NCBI GenBank assembly: GCA_900552095.1
Contig: URYM01000075.1
Location: 1-8,058, forward strand
Direction: 5' to 3'
Length of the DNA: 8,058 bases
DNA from: an uncultured Blautia sp.
GTDB lineage: Bacteria; Bacillota; Clostridia; Lachnospirales; Lachnospiraceae
The position numbers were made by a program, and so were the translations under genes. Shown in pieces: positions 1 to 6,321 of the stretch. Position 1 is the first letter of the stretch; the number at the start of each line of letters is the position of its first letter. The notes under the pieces are model-generated. The model did no database searches. It saw only the letters and a program-made list of their open reading frames with translations, and was not told where the DNA came from.

Positions 1-230
1 CTTTTCTGCAAGAAGGGATGCGGCCGGCCAAAAGCCGGAGCCAGAATCGTGATCAGAAAACCCGGATGGGTCTTATCCAGGAAAAAGCCTGCCGCGAAAA
101 CCGGCAGAAATCCTTCCAGCACAGTGAGCGCTGCCGCCAGAATATCTTTTTTCCGATCTCCTTTCAAAAAACGGGAAAAGATCACGCTCCCCGCCAGATA
201 ACCCACAATTCCAGAGATCACATAATTCAT
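1..230 (-). CDS. PlsY-like (glycerol-3-phosphate acyltransferase family) membrane protein, partial
   Basis: The first 76 codons of a gene that leaves the window at base 1. It starts MNYVISGIVGYLAGSVIF, a hydrophobic segment resembling the YLLGSIPFG first helix of PlsY, the inner-membrane acyl-phosphate:glycerol-3-phosphate acyltransferase of phosphatidic acid synthesis. A second hydrophobic stretch (about residues 31-47, AAALTVLEGFLPVFAAG) and FLITILAPAFGRPHPFLQK resemble the later PlsY helices and its GHxFPxFxxFKGGK loop. Between the first two helices there is only a short KGDRKKD linker; the usual SGNxGxTN motif is missing, so it may be a divergent or non-catalytic relative. The ATG overlaps the stop of the radical SAM gene (ATGA, 227-230) and has an AGGGAG ribosome site four bases upstream at 235-240, suggesting translational coupling. 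Family assignment is by eye on a fragment, so it is moderate only. Confidence 0.55.
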   Translation of the reverse strand, partial: MNYVISGIVGYLAGSVIFSRFLKGDRKKDILAAALTVLEGFLPVFAAGFFLDKTHPGFLITILAPAFGRPHPFLQK

Positions 231-1150
231 TTTTCTCCCTTCCTTTCTCTTCGTATCCCCTGCCCGTCAAAGGCCGGGATAAAACTCTCCTTTGCTGTTC
301 CGCCCCTCTGCATAAAACCTCTCGTCACCCCGAGAGCAAGCGCATAGTCTACCACCTGCTCATACTCGTAGGATGTCACCTTCCGGTTCAGTTCCGGAAA
401 AGCCGCCGCCTGGGGAAGCGGGGTGTACTGGCGCATCAGACTGAGGTAGATCCGATCTTGATAGCGCCGATACAGATAAGCGACTACCGCTTTGGAATCC
501 TCTTTCTGCCCCGGCAGAACCAGATGACGGGCGATCACGCCCCGCAGCATTCTTCCGTCCGGTGCAAAGACGGGGCGTCCCGCCTGGCGAACCATCTCAT
601 CCAGCGCTTCTTTCACCCGATCGGGATAATCTTCCGCCCGGGAATAACGCCGGGCCAGTTCCCGGCTCTCATATTTGTAATCCGGAAGCCAGATATCCAC
701 CAGCCCTTCCAGTCTCTGCAGGGTGCTCACCTTCTCATAGCCGCCGCAGTTATATACCACAGGCAGGGCAAGCCCCTGCCTCTTTGCCGAGGTGAGGGCT
801 TCAGCAATCTGAGGCACATACGGAGTGGGTGTTACCAGGTTAATATTAGCCGCCCCCTGATCCTGCAGTTCCAGAAAAATCTCCGCCAGCCGTTCCTCCG
901 GTATCTCCTCCCCCGCGTCTGCCCGGGCGATCTCATAATTCTGGCAGAAAACGCATCGCAGGCCGCAGCCAGAGAAAAAGACGGCTCCGGATCCTTTCTC
1001 CCCGATAAGACAGGGCTCTTCCCAGAGATGGAGCGCTGCCCGGGCTGCCCGGATCCTGCTTCCCACACCGCAGAACCCCGGCTTTCCGTGAAGCCGGTCT
1101 GCCCCGCACTCTCTAGGACATAAGCGGCAATCCTCCATTTCCCGCTTCAT
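227..1150 (-). CDS. PflX-like radical SAM protein (COG1313 type)
   Basis: A 307-residue radical SAM protein resembling the PflX / 'putative pyruvate formate-lyase activating enzyme' group (COG1313). The [4Fe-4S]-SAM motif is GCGLRCVFCQNYEIA, with C62, C66 and C69 in CxxxCxxC spacing; in this superfamily these bind the cluster that cleaves S-adenosylmethionine to the 5'-deoxyadenosyl radical. An N-terminal cysteine cluster (C8, C11, C15, C27 within CRLCPRECG and GFCGVG) is typical of this subgroup and probably binds metal. NLVTPTPYVPQI, YNCGGYE and DIWLPDYKY are barrel landmarks shared with the group. Length is usual for a full member. The ATG follows the transporter stop directly (TAAATG); a second ATG at codon 5 is possible, and neither has a strong ribosome site, so reinitiation after the upstream gene is likely. 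The substrate is unknown: no glycyl radical enzyme lies in the window. Confidence 0.88.
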   Translation of the reverse strand: MKREMEDCRLCPRECGADRLHGKPGFCGVGSRIRAARAALHLWEEPCLIGEKGSGAVFFSGCGLRCVFCQNYEIARADAGEEIPEERLAEIFLELQDQGAANINLVTPTPYVPQIAEALTSAKRQGLALPVVYNCGGYEKVSTLQRLEGLVDIWLPDYKYESRELARRYSRAEDYPDRVKEALDEMVRQAGRPVFAPDGRMLRGVIARHLVLPGQKEDSKAVVAYLYRRYQDRIYLSLMRQYTPLPQAAAFPELNRKVTSYEYEQVVDYALALGVTRGFMQRGGTAKESFIPAFDGQGIRRERKGEK

Positions 1151-2482
1151 TTAACCGATCCCGCCCATCAAGATTCCCAGAACATACACAGCCAGAGTCA
1201 GCCCCACGAACACGTATCGGGTACACGGCTCAAACCAGCGCCCCAGCTTCTTCTTCCTTCCTGTCTGCACCTGCTCTCTGGCGTAACCTTTCGGGCAGAC
1301 CCAGAAAAACATGACTGCCGCCAGCAGAGCCCCCAGGGGAATAATATAGATCGATACCACATCCATCCAGGCGCTGACCGCATCTGCGCTCTCAATGAAA
1401 ATGCCAACCGCAGCGGCGGCAGCCGCTACTACGGCCACCGCTGCCCCCCGGGAGAGTTTCAGCTGCTGCTGAAGCGCCTCGATCGGCGTCTCAAAAAGAT
1501 TCATAAGGGATGTGATCGCCGCAAAGATCACCGCGATAAAGAAGATCACGGAAAACAAAGCTCCAAACGGCATCTCCTGAAAAACTGCCGGCAGCGTGAT
1601 AAACATAAGCGGCGGCCCTGCCGACACATCCAGTCCAAAGGCAAACACAGCCGGAATCACCACCATACCGGCCAGAATCGCCGCGCAGGTATCAAAGAAG
1701 GCCACATTTCTGGCACAGCTGACCACGTCCACATCCTTTTTCAGATAACTTCCGTAGACGATGGTTCCCGATCCCGCCAAAGACAGGGAGAAAAAGGCCT
1801 GTCCCAGAGCGTAAACCCAGGTTCTGGGATTCAGAAGTTCTTCCCAGCGGGGAACAAACAGATACCGGTAACCCTCCGAAGCCCCCGGCAGTGTGAAAAC
1901 CCGCACCATCAGGATCAGGAAAAACACAAAAAACACAGGCATCATAAGTTTATTCATCTTCTCAATCCCTTTTGATACCCCCAGCAGCATAATGGCGAAG
2001 GTGATGATAAGCCCTGCCATATGCCAGCCAATGCTTCCGAAGGAAGACCCCAGCTCACCGAAATAAGCGTTCATATCCTCCACTTTCAGAAGCGATCCGC
2101 TCACCGCAGCAGCCAGATACTTCAAAAACCAGCCCACCACCACCGAGTAGCCGATGGCTATAGCCAGAGAACCCAGCACGGGGATCAGTCCGATCAGCTT
2201 TCCCCCTCTCCATTTTCTGCTCTCCATGGCGTAGGAGAAAGCTCCCATGGGTCCGGTTTTTACCGACCGCCCGAAGGCCATCTCACCGATCACGCCAGAA
2301 AATCCCAGCACAAGTATAAAGATAAAATACGGGATCAGAAATGCGGCTCCGCCAAATTTTCCGGCCCGGTAAGGGAACATCCAGATATTTCCCATTCCCA
2401 CCGCCGATCCGATGCAGGCCACCACAAAGCCCATCTTGGAGCGGAACACATCTCTGTTCTCTTTTGTTTTCTGTTGTGACAT
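1151..2482 (-). CDS. Sodium-dependent transporter, NSS/SNF (SLC6-like) family
   Basis: A 443-residue integral membrane protein of the neurotransmitter:sodium symporter family, which couples Na+ entry to uptake of amino acids or related compounds (LeuT, MhsT, TnaT). The N-terminus has the family TM1 signature GSAVGMGNIWMFPY (residues 25-38), with N32 matching the Na+-ligating Asn27 of LeuT, followed by GGAAFLIPY in the unwound TM1-TM2 region. TM6 is seen as FFSLSLAGSGTIVYGSYLKKD, matching the SLSxGxGxxxxYGSY pattern. About eleven hydrophobic segments are visible, as in many bacterial members that lack TM12. The position of the LeuT extracellular gate Arg30 is Met35 here. An alanine-rich run (VAVVAAAAAAVG) lies before TM10. 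A strong ribosome site, GAGGGGGC, lies a few bases upstream of the ATG; the gap to the methyltransferase gene is 29 bp, with no terminator. The substrate cannot be told from sequence; an amino acid is the default. Confidence 0.93.
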   Translation of the reverse strand: MSQQKTKENRDVFRSKMGFVVACIGSAVGMGNIWMFPYRAGKFGGAAFLIPYFIFILVLGFSGVIGEMAFGRSVKTGPMGAFSYAMESRKWRGGKLIGLIPVLGSLAIAIGYSVVVGWFLKYLAAAVSGSLLKVEDMNAYFGELGSSFGSIGWHMAGLIITFAIMLLGVSKGIEKMNKLMMPVFFVFFLILMVRVFTLPGASEGYRYLFVPRWEELLNPRTWVYALGQAFFSLSLAGSGTIVYGSYLKKDVDVVSCARNVAFFDTCAAILAGMVVIPAVFAFGLDVSAGPPLMFITLPAVFQEMPFGALFSVIFFIAVIFAAITSLMNLFETPIEALQQQLKLSRGAAVAVVAAAAAAVGIFIESADAVSAWMDVVSIYIIPLGALLAAVMFFWVCPKGYAREQVQTGRKKKLGRWFEPCTRYVFVGLTLAVYVLGILMGGIG

Positions 2483-2511
2483 AACTGCCCCCTCTTCTAT
2501 TTTTCTCTGCC

Positions 2512-3879
2512 CTACTTCCCTTTTCTCAGCAGAAGACAGACATTTTCTATATGAACGCTGTGAGGGAACTGATCCACCGGCTGCACCTTCTGCAGCTTAT
2601 AGCCGCCGGCGCACAGCAGCTTCAGATCCCGGGCCAGCGTAGCCGGATCACAGCTTACATAAACGATCCTTTTGGGACGGATCTGCAGCATCGTATGGAT
2701 CAGTTCCGGATCACAGCCTTTCCGCGGCGGATCCACCACGATCACGTCGGCAGAGACGCCCTCTTTTTCGTATTTTTCCGGAAGGATCTCCTCCGCCTTC
2801 CCCACCATGAACTCCACATTTTCCATGCCGTTTAAGGCTGCATTTCTTCTGGCATCCTCAATGGCCTGAGGCACGATCTCCACCCCGTACACTTTCCCCG
2901 CCTGCCGGGCGAGGAAAAGGGAAATCGTCCCGATCCCGCAGTAGAGATCCCACACGGTCTCCGTGCCGTGAAGCCCGGCATACTGCAGCGCCTTCTCATA
3001 GAGCACCTTCGTCTGCACCGGATTGACCTGATAGAAAGACAGAGGGGAGATCTGATAGCGGACGCCGTCCAACACATCCTCGATATAGGGACGTCCCCAG
3101 ATCACTTCCACTTCCTTACCCAGGATCACGTTCGTTTTCTGCTTGTTTTTATTGATGGAAATGCTGGTCATCCCCGCAATATCAGCGAGACGCTCTGCCA
3201 GGATCTCCGCCTTCGGAAGGCGGTCGCCGTTGATCACCACACAGACCATGATTTCCTTTGTGGCAAACCCGTACCGGATCAGCACATGGCGCACCAGCCC
3301 GCTTCCCTCTTCTTCCCGATAAGCCGGAATGGAGAACTCTTCCATAAATCCCAGGATTACTTCCAGGATCGCCTTGTTTTCCCGTACCCCCAGCACACAG
3401 TCCTCCTGGGGAATAATGGTATGCGTCCTGCCCGCATAAAATCCTGCGATCGGCCGCCCCTCCCGGTCTGTTCCGATGGGGAACTGCGCTTTGTTCCGAT
3501 AGCGGTAGGGATTCTCCATACCGATGATGGGCTGCAAGGAAATCTTCTCAAAACCGCCGATGCGCTCCAGCACATTTCTTACTTTCTCTTCCTTAAACTG
3601 CAGCTGACGCTGATAGGAAAGCGCCTGGATCTGGCAGCCGCCGCACTGTCGGGCGCAGCTGCACCGCGGTTCAACCCGGTCCGGGGAGGGCTCCAGCACC
3701 TCCATAAGCCGGGCATAGCCGTAATTTTTCTTTGCTTTTATTACCTTGGCCCGAACCTTGTCCCCCACTACTGCATCTTTGATAAACAGAGTATATCCTT
3801 CCGCCTTTCCGATTCCTTCTCCGTCCTGTCCCATATCGGTGACGGACACCGTCACGCTGTCATTCTTTTTAAATTCCAT
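2512..3879 (-). CDS. rlmD: 23S rRNA (uracil-5-)-methyltransferase, RlmD/RumA (TrmA) family
   Basis: A 455-residue SAM-dependent RNA m5U methyltransferase. Domains in order: an N-terminal TRAM RNA-binding domain (about residues 1-62, with GxDGEGIGK); an Fe-S cluster set C73, C79, C82 and C161, in the same spacing as E. coli RlmD; a central domain with FYQVNPVQT; and a Rossmann methyltransferase domain with the SAM loop DLYCGIGT (from D311), DPPRKGCDP (from D383) and YVSCDPATLARDL, whose C410 is the expected nucleophile. In E. coli the enzyme methylates U1939 of 23S rRNA; in some Firmicutes one enzyme (RlmCD) modifies both U747 and U1939, and sequence alone does not separate these. The symbol is therefore a family name. 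The ATG has AGGAGA five bases upstream. It lies 23 bp after yhaM and 29 bp before the transporter, in one operon. Confidence 0.94.
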   Translation of the reverse strand: MEFKKNDSVTVSVTDMGQDGEGIGKAEGYTLFIKDAVVGDKVRAKVIKAKKNYGYARLMEVLEPSPDRVEPRCSCARQCGGCQIQALSYQRQLQFKEEKVRNVLERIGGFEKISLQPIIGMENPYRYRNKAQFPIGTDREGRPIAGFYAGRTHTIIPQEDCVLGVRENKAILEVILGFMEEFSIPAYREEEGSGLVRHVLIRYGFATKEIMVCVVINGDRLPKAEILAERLADIAGMTSISINKNKQKTNVILGKEVEVIWGRPYIEDVLDGVRYQISPLSFYQVNPVQTKVLYEKALQYAGLHGTETVWDLYCGIGTISLFLARQAGKVYGVEIVPQAIEDARRNAALNGMENVEFMVGKAEEILPEKYEKEGVSADVIVVDPPRKGCDPELIHTMLQIRPKRIVYVSCDPATLARDLKLLCAGGYKLQKVQPVDQFPHSVHIENVCLLLRKGK

Positions 3880-3902
3880 GTTCTTCTCCTGTACCGTCTG
3901 GC

Positions 3903-4847
3903 CTACTGACTGGAACGACGCAGATTGGATTCAAAAAGGCGGTTATACCCCAGCCAGTCCTCCTGCGGTCCCGCCGCCTGAAAAATCTCCGTCAGAGTTT
4001 CCATCCGGGCATCTGTATTATCCGCCAGATTAAGCGCCGCCGCCTCCGCCAGTGCCGGCTTCTTGGGCGATCCATACTCCAGTTCTCCGTGATGAGCCAG
4101 CACGCAGTGCTGCAGCTCCCGTTCCAGCTTCTCCGGGAAGCCCTCGATCTCCCGGATCTTGTCGTGGATCATCTGGCTCCCTATCATGATATGTCCCAGA
4201 AGCTGCCCCTCATCGGTATAATCGTTTTCCGGAAATGCAGACAGCTCTTTCGTCTTCCCGATATCATGGCAGAGCGCCGCAGTGATCAGAAGATCCCTGT
4301 TCAGGATCTCATACCGTCCGGCATAAAAATCGCACAGCTGTGCAACACTCACCGTGTGCTCCAAAAGTCCTCCCACAAAACCGTGATGTACACTCTTAGC
4401 CGCAGAGCTGAAGCGGAATTTTTTTATAAATTCCGTATCTTCCACAAAAAAAACAGCCAGAAGACGATGCAGATCAGGATTTTTCACACTGTGGACAAGA
4501 TTCGTCAGTTTCTGATACAGTTCCTCCACATTTTTCGTTGTCACCGGAAGATAATCCGCAGGATCGTATTCCCCTTCCTGAACCCGGCGCACCCGCTTGA
4601 TACTCATCTGCAGCGCGCCGGCGAAACTGGTCACATCCCCCATCACCTCAATATAATCCAGGCTGTCGAAGTCATCGATCCCCTGGGAGTTCGGCTCCCA
4701 GATCTTGGCATCCAGTGTGCCCGTCTTGTCCTGAAGCACCACATTTTCATAAGGTTTTCCGTTCTTTGTCACTGCCGACTGGCGGTATTTGCACAGGTAA
4801 ATGCAGCTTACCCGCATGCCTTCATGTAAATCTTTTAAATATTTCAT
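3903..4847 (-). CDS. yhaM: 3'-5' exoribonuclease YhaM family (OB-fold plus HD domain)
   Basis: A 314-residue protein, the same length as B. subtilis YhaM, a 3'-to-5' exoribonuclease that trims RNA. An N-terminal OB-fold (about residues 10-90; NVVLQDKTGTLDAKIWE is the clear strand pattern) is followed by an HD phosphohydrolase domain: H154-H155 in SVHHGFVGGLLEHT, the metal-binding H194-D195 in ALCHDIGKTKE, and a later AHHGELEYGSP. The frame stays open back to a TTG at 4868, but the ATG at 4847 is preferred: it gives the family N-terminus MKYLKDL and has GGAAGGA six to seven bases upstream, whereas the upstream reading would translate that ribosome site. It is the first gene of the inferred five-gene operon; its own promoter lies at 4919-4947. 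Confidence 0.95.
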   Translation of the reverse strand: MKYLKDLHEGMRVSCIYLCKYRQSAVTKNGKPYENVVLQDKTGTLDAKIWEPNSQGIDDFDSLDYIEVMGDVTSFAGALQMSIKRVRRVQEGEYDPADYLPVTTKNVEELYQKLTNLVHSVKNPDLHRLLAVFFVEDTEFIKKFRFSSAAKSVHHGFVGGLLEHTVSVAQLCDFYAGRYEILNRDLLITAALCHDIGKTKELSAFPENDYTDEGQLLGHIMIGSQMIHDKIREIEGFPEKLERELQHCVLAHHGELEYGSPKKPALAEAAALNLADNTDARMETLTEIFQAAGPQEDWLGYNRLFESNLRRSSQ

Positions 4848-4878
4848 CAGGTATCCTTCCCTTTCCAACTGTCAAAAG

Positions 4879-4909
4879 GGGCCGGTGCCTCTGCAGGAAG
4901 CACCAGCCC
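4879..4909 (-). terminator. GC-rich hairpin after the HtrA-like gene, in the yhaM leader
   Basis: On the minus strand, arms GGGCTGGTGC and GCACCGGCCC form a 10-bp stem with one U-G wobble and an 11-base loop, followed by C-TTTT-G (4878-4873). It starts 12 bases after the stop of the HtrA-like gene, so it can serve as its terminator, but the U-run is short and termination may be partial. Because the yhaM promoter lies upstream of it, the hairpin should also form near the 5' end of the yhaM transcript, where it could protect the end or attenuate. Confidence 0.6.
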
Positions 4910-4918
4910 TCCGGTTCT

Positions 4919-4947
4919 ATTTTATAGCACACCAATGGTTACGTCAA
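4919..4947 (-). promoter_or_regulatory. Sigma-A type promoter for the yhaM operon
   Basis: On the minus strand a -35 box TTGACG (4947-4942), a 17-base spacer and a -10 box TAAAAT (4924-4919) each match the consensus at five of six positions with optimal spacing. The start of transcription would be near 4912, giving a leader of about 65 bases before the yhaM ATG. The promoter overlaps the last codons of the HtrA-like gene, whose TAA stop (4924-4922) lies inside the -10 box. Inferred from consensus only. Confidence 0.6.
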
Positions 4948-6190
4948 ATATAATTTCCACATATCCTTCATTCCCCTTCCGCATGCCGGTAATGGAAATC
5001 TTCTGGCCGCCCTTATATTTCTTCAGCTGCTCCTGATACTGTCCTGGTGTGTGGATCCCTTCTTTTCCGATTTTGGTCAGCACATCGCCGGGCTGAATCC
5101 CGGCTGCCATAGCCGGAGAATCCGTCTCCACCGAATCCACATAGACGCCCACAGGCATTCCTGTCTTCTCGGAAATGGTTTCTGTAACTTCCTGTCCCTT
5201 GATCCCCACATACAGAAGTTCTCCGTTGTTGCTCAGCGTATCGAGAAGATCCGTCAGCTGTGTGATGGGAAGTCCGGTAACAATATTTCTGTTGGACTCT
5301 CCCTGATAGGACTGTTTGATCACCCCCACCACCTGACCGTCCAGGTTGACCAGCACGCCGCTTCCCTCGCTGGTTCCCAGAATGTCGGTAGCTACCATGC
5401 TGTACTCGTTATCCACGGTAGACATCCTGTTATTAACAGAAGTCACTGTTCCCAGTGATACCGAATCCGGATACCCCATCGGGCTTCCCAGGGCCATAAT
5501 GGGCTCACCCTGCCGGATCGTATTGGAATTTCCAAACTCTGCCACCTGAATCTGCTCTCTTGTCTGGGAAGAAAGGGAGCTGACCGGCACTTTCAGGATT
5601 GCAAGACCCGTATTGGGATCATGCTTCTGATACCGGGCGTCCACCATGCTTCCGTCACAGAAGACCACCTGAATCCGATCTACCTGCTCTACCCCCCGGT
5701 ATTCTGTCAGGATATAAATCTCCTCCTCATTTTTGGCGATAATCGTTCCCGCCATCTGCCGCTGGCTCTCATATGTGTCAAACCAGTCGGCAATACTGGT
5801 GATCCCCTTTACAGTCACCAGCGATTTCTGCGTCTTCCTTGAGATCTCTCCCAGCTGCTGATGAAGCTCCTTATATTCGGCCACACTCAGGCTTTCATCG
5901 GTTTTCTCCGTTCCCGGCGCAGGACTGGCCGCAGGCGTCGGCGTGGGACTTTCCTGCGTCTCGATCGCCACCCGCTCCGGCTCCTCCTTCTCAAAAAGGG
6001 GCCGGACCAGAGAGAACGTCACCGCCGCCACCACACCGAAGAGAATCGCGCCTCCTGTCAGAAGAGAGGCCCGGATAACGATCTGCTTTTTATCGACCGG
6101 CGCCGGTTTGATCGTTTCTTTTATAAAGTGATAAGATCTCTCTTTCGGCTGTTCCGTTTCCACATGTTTTTCTTCCTTCTTCTCTTCCAT
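4922..6190 (-). CDS. Membrane-anchored HtrA/DegP-like protein with PDZ domain, probable pseudoprotease
   Basis: A 422-residue trypsin-like (S1C, HtrA) family protein. Residues 1-36 are charged and probably cytoplasmic; 37-62 are a single membrane helix; 67-100 form an acidic and Pro/Thr-rich linker (SPTPTPAASPAPG); 120-310 are a protease-like domain; and about 325-420 are a PDZ domain (GVYVDSVETDSPAMAAGIQ, GDVLTKIG). So it should sit in the membrane facing outward, as Gram-positive HtrA proteins do. The fold landmarks are clear: ALGSPMGYPDSVSLGTVTSV and VNLDGQVVGV. The catalytic sites are not: the usual ILTNNHVV is ILTEYRGV (His to R165), the usual TDLAVLK is TGLAILK (Asp to G195), and GNSGGPL is EGSGVL, keeping a serine (S277). 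The reading frame is intact, so this is not simple decay. It probably binds peptides or regulates rather than cutting. Ribosome site: AAAGGAAAG or the closer GGGGAG; the start is otherwise unambiguous. Confidence 0.88.
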   Translation of the reverse strand: MEEKKEEKHVETEQPKERSYHFIKETIKPAPVDKKQIVIRASLLTGGAILFGVVAAVTFSLVRPLFEKEEPERVAIETQESPTPTPAASPAPGTEKTDESLSVAEYKELHQQLGEISRKTQKSLVTVKGITSIADWFDTYESQRQMAGTIIAKNEEEIYILTEYRGVEQVDRIQVVFCDGSMVDARYQKHDPNTGLAILKVPVSSLSSQTREQIQVAEFGNSNTIRQGEPIMALGSPMGYPDSVSLGTVTSVNNRMSTVDNEYSMVATDILGTSEGSGVLVNLDGQVVGVIKQSYQGESNRNIVTGLPITQLTDLLDTLSNNGELLYVGIKGQEVTETISEKTGMPVGVYVDSVETDSPAMAAGIQPGDVLTKIGKEGIHTPGQYQEQLKKYKGGQKISITGMRKGNEGYVEIIFDVTIGVL

Positions 6191-6238
6191 CTCCCCGGCT
6201 TTCCTTTCCGTCCCGCTCTCCGGGCAAACTTTTTATTC

Positions 6239-6247
6239 ATTTTATCA
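6239..6247 (-). promoter_or_regulatory. Extended -10 promoter element for the HtrA-like gene
   Basis: On the minus strand TGATAAAAT (TG at 6247-6246, TAAAAT at 6244-6239) fits the extended -10 pattern TGnTATAAT with one mismatch in the hexamer. No good -35 is seen at 16-18 bases (ATAGAT or TAGATT). The leader to the ATG at 6190 would be about 40 bases. Confidence 0.45.
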
Positions 6248-6284
6248 AAAACTTATGAACAATCTATGAAGAAAGAGAGAAATA

Positions 6285-6293
6285 TGGTAAAAT
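6285..6293 (+). promoter_or_regulatory. Extended -10 promoter element for mutS2
   Basis: TGGTAAAAT (TG at 6285-6286, TAAAAT at 6288-6293) fits TGnTATAAT with one mismatch in the hexamer. The -35 position (TATGAA, 6265-6270) is poor. Transcription would start near 6300, some 20 bases before the mutS2 ATG. It faces away from the minus-strand promoter at 6239-6247, and their -35 regions overlap. Confidence 0.5.
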
Positions 6294-6321
6294 GGCAGAG
6301 GAATAAGAAAGGATGAGCAAA

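Noticed and set aside
73..270. 65-codon minus-strand frame over the PlsY-like start
   Set aside because: It is the alternate frame of the PlsY-like gene and the end of the radical SAM gene. The PlsY-like frame has the ribosome site, the hydrophobic helices and the ATGA junction.
458..1123. 221-codon plus-strand open frame opposite the radical SAM gene
   Set aside because: Antisense shadow of a conserved gene; no convincing domain, and no ribosome site or promoter evidence considered strong enough.
1405..1450. GCGGC-type low-complexity run as a possible repeat element
   Set aside because: It encodes the alanine-rich stretch of a transporter membrane segment, and no repeat unit is found elsewhere in the window.
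2968..3909. 313-codon plus-strand open frame opposite the rRNA methyltransferase gene
   Set aside because: It is fully antisense to a strongly recognised gene with intact catalytic motifs. Its translation is rich in His, Leu, Arg and Pro with no domain, as expected of a mirror frame in GC-biased codons.
4089..4829. 246-codon plus-strand open frame opposite yhaM
   Set aside because: Antisense to a full-length YhaM with OB and HD motifs; its translation shows only low-complexity His/Leu/Arg-rich sequence.
4848..4868. Seven-codon N-terminal extension of yhaM from a TTG start
   Set aside because: It would translate through the GGAAGGA ribosome site and gives a longer protein than the 314-residue family norm.
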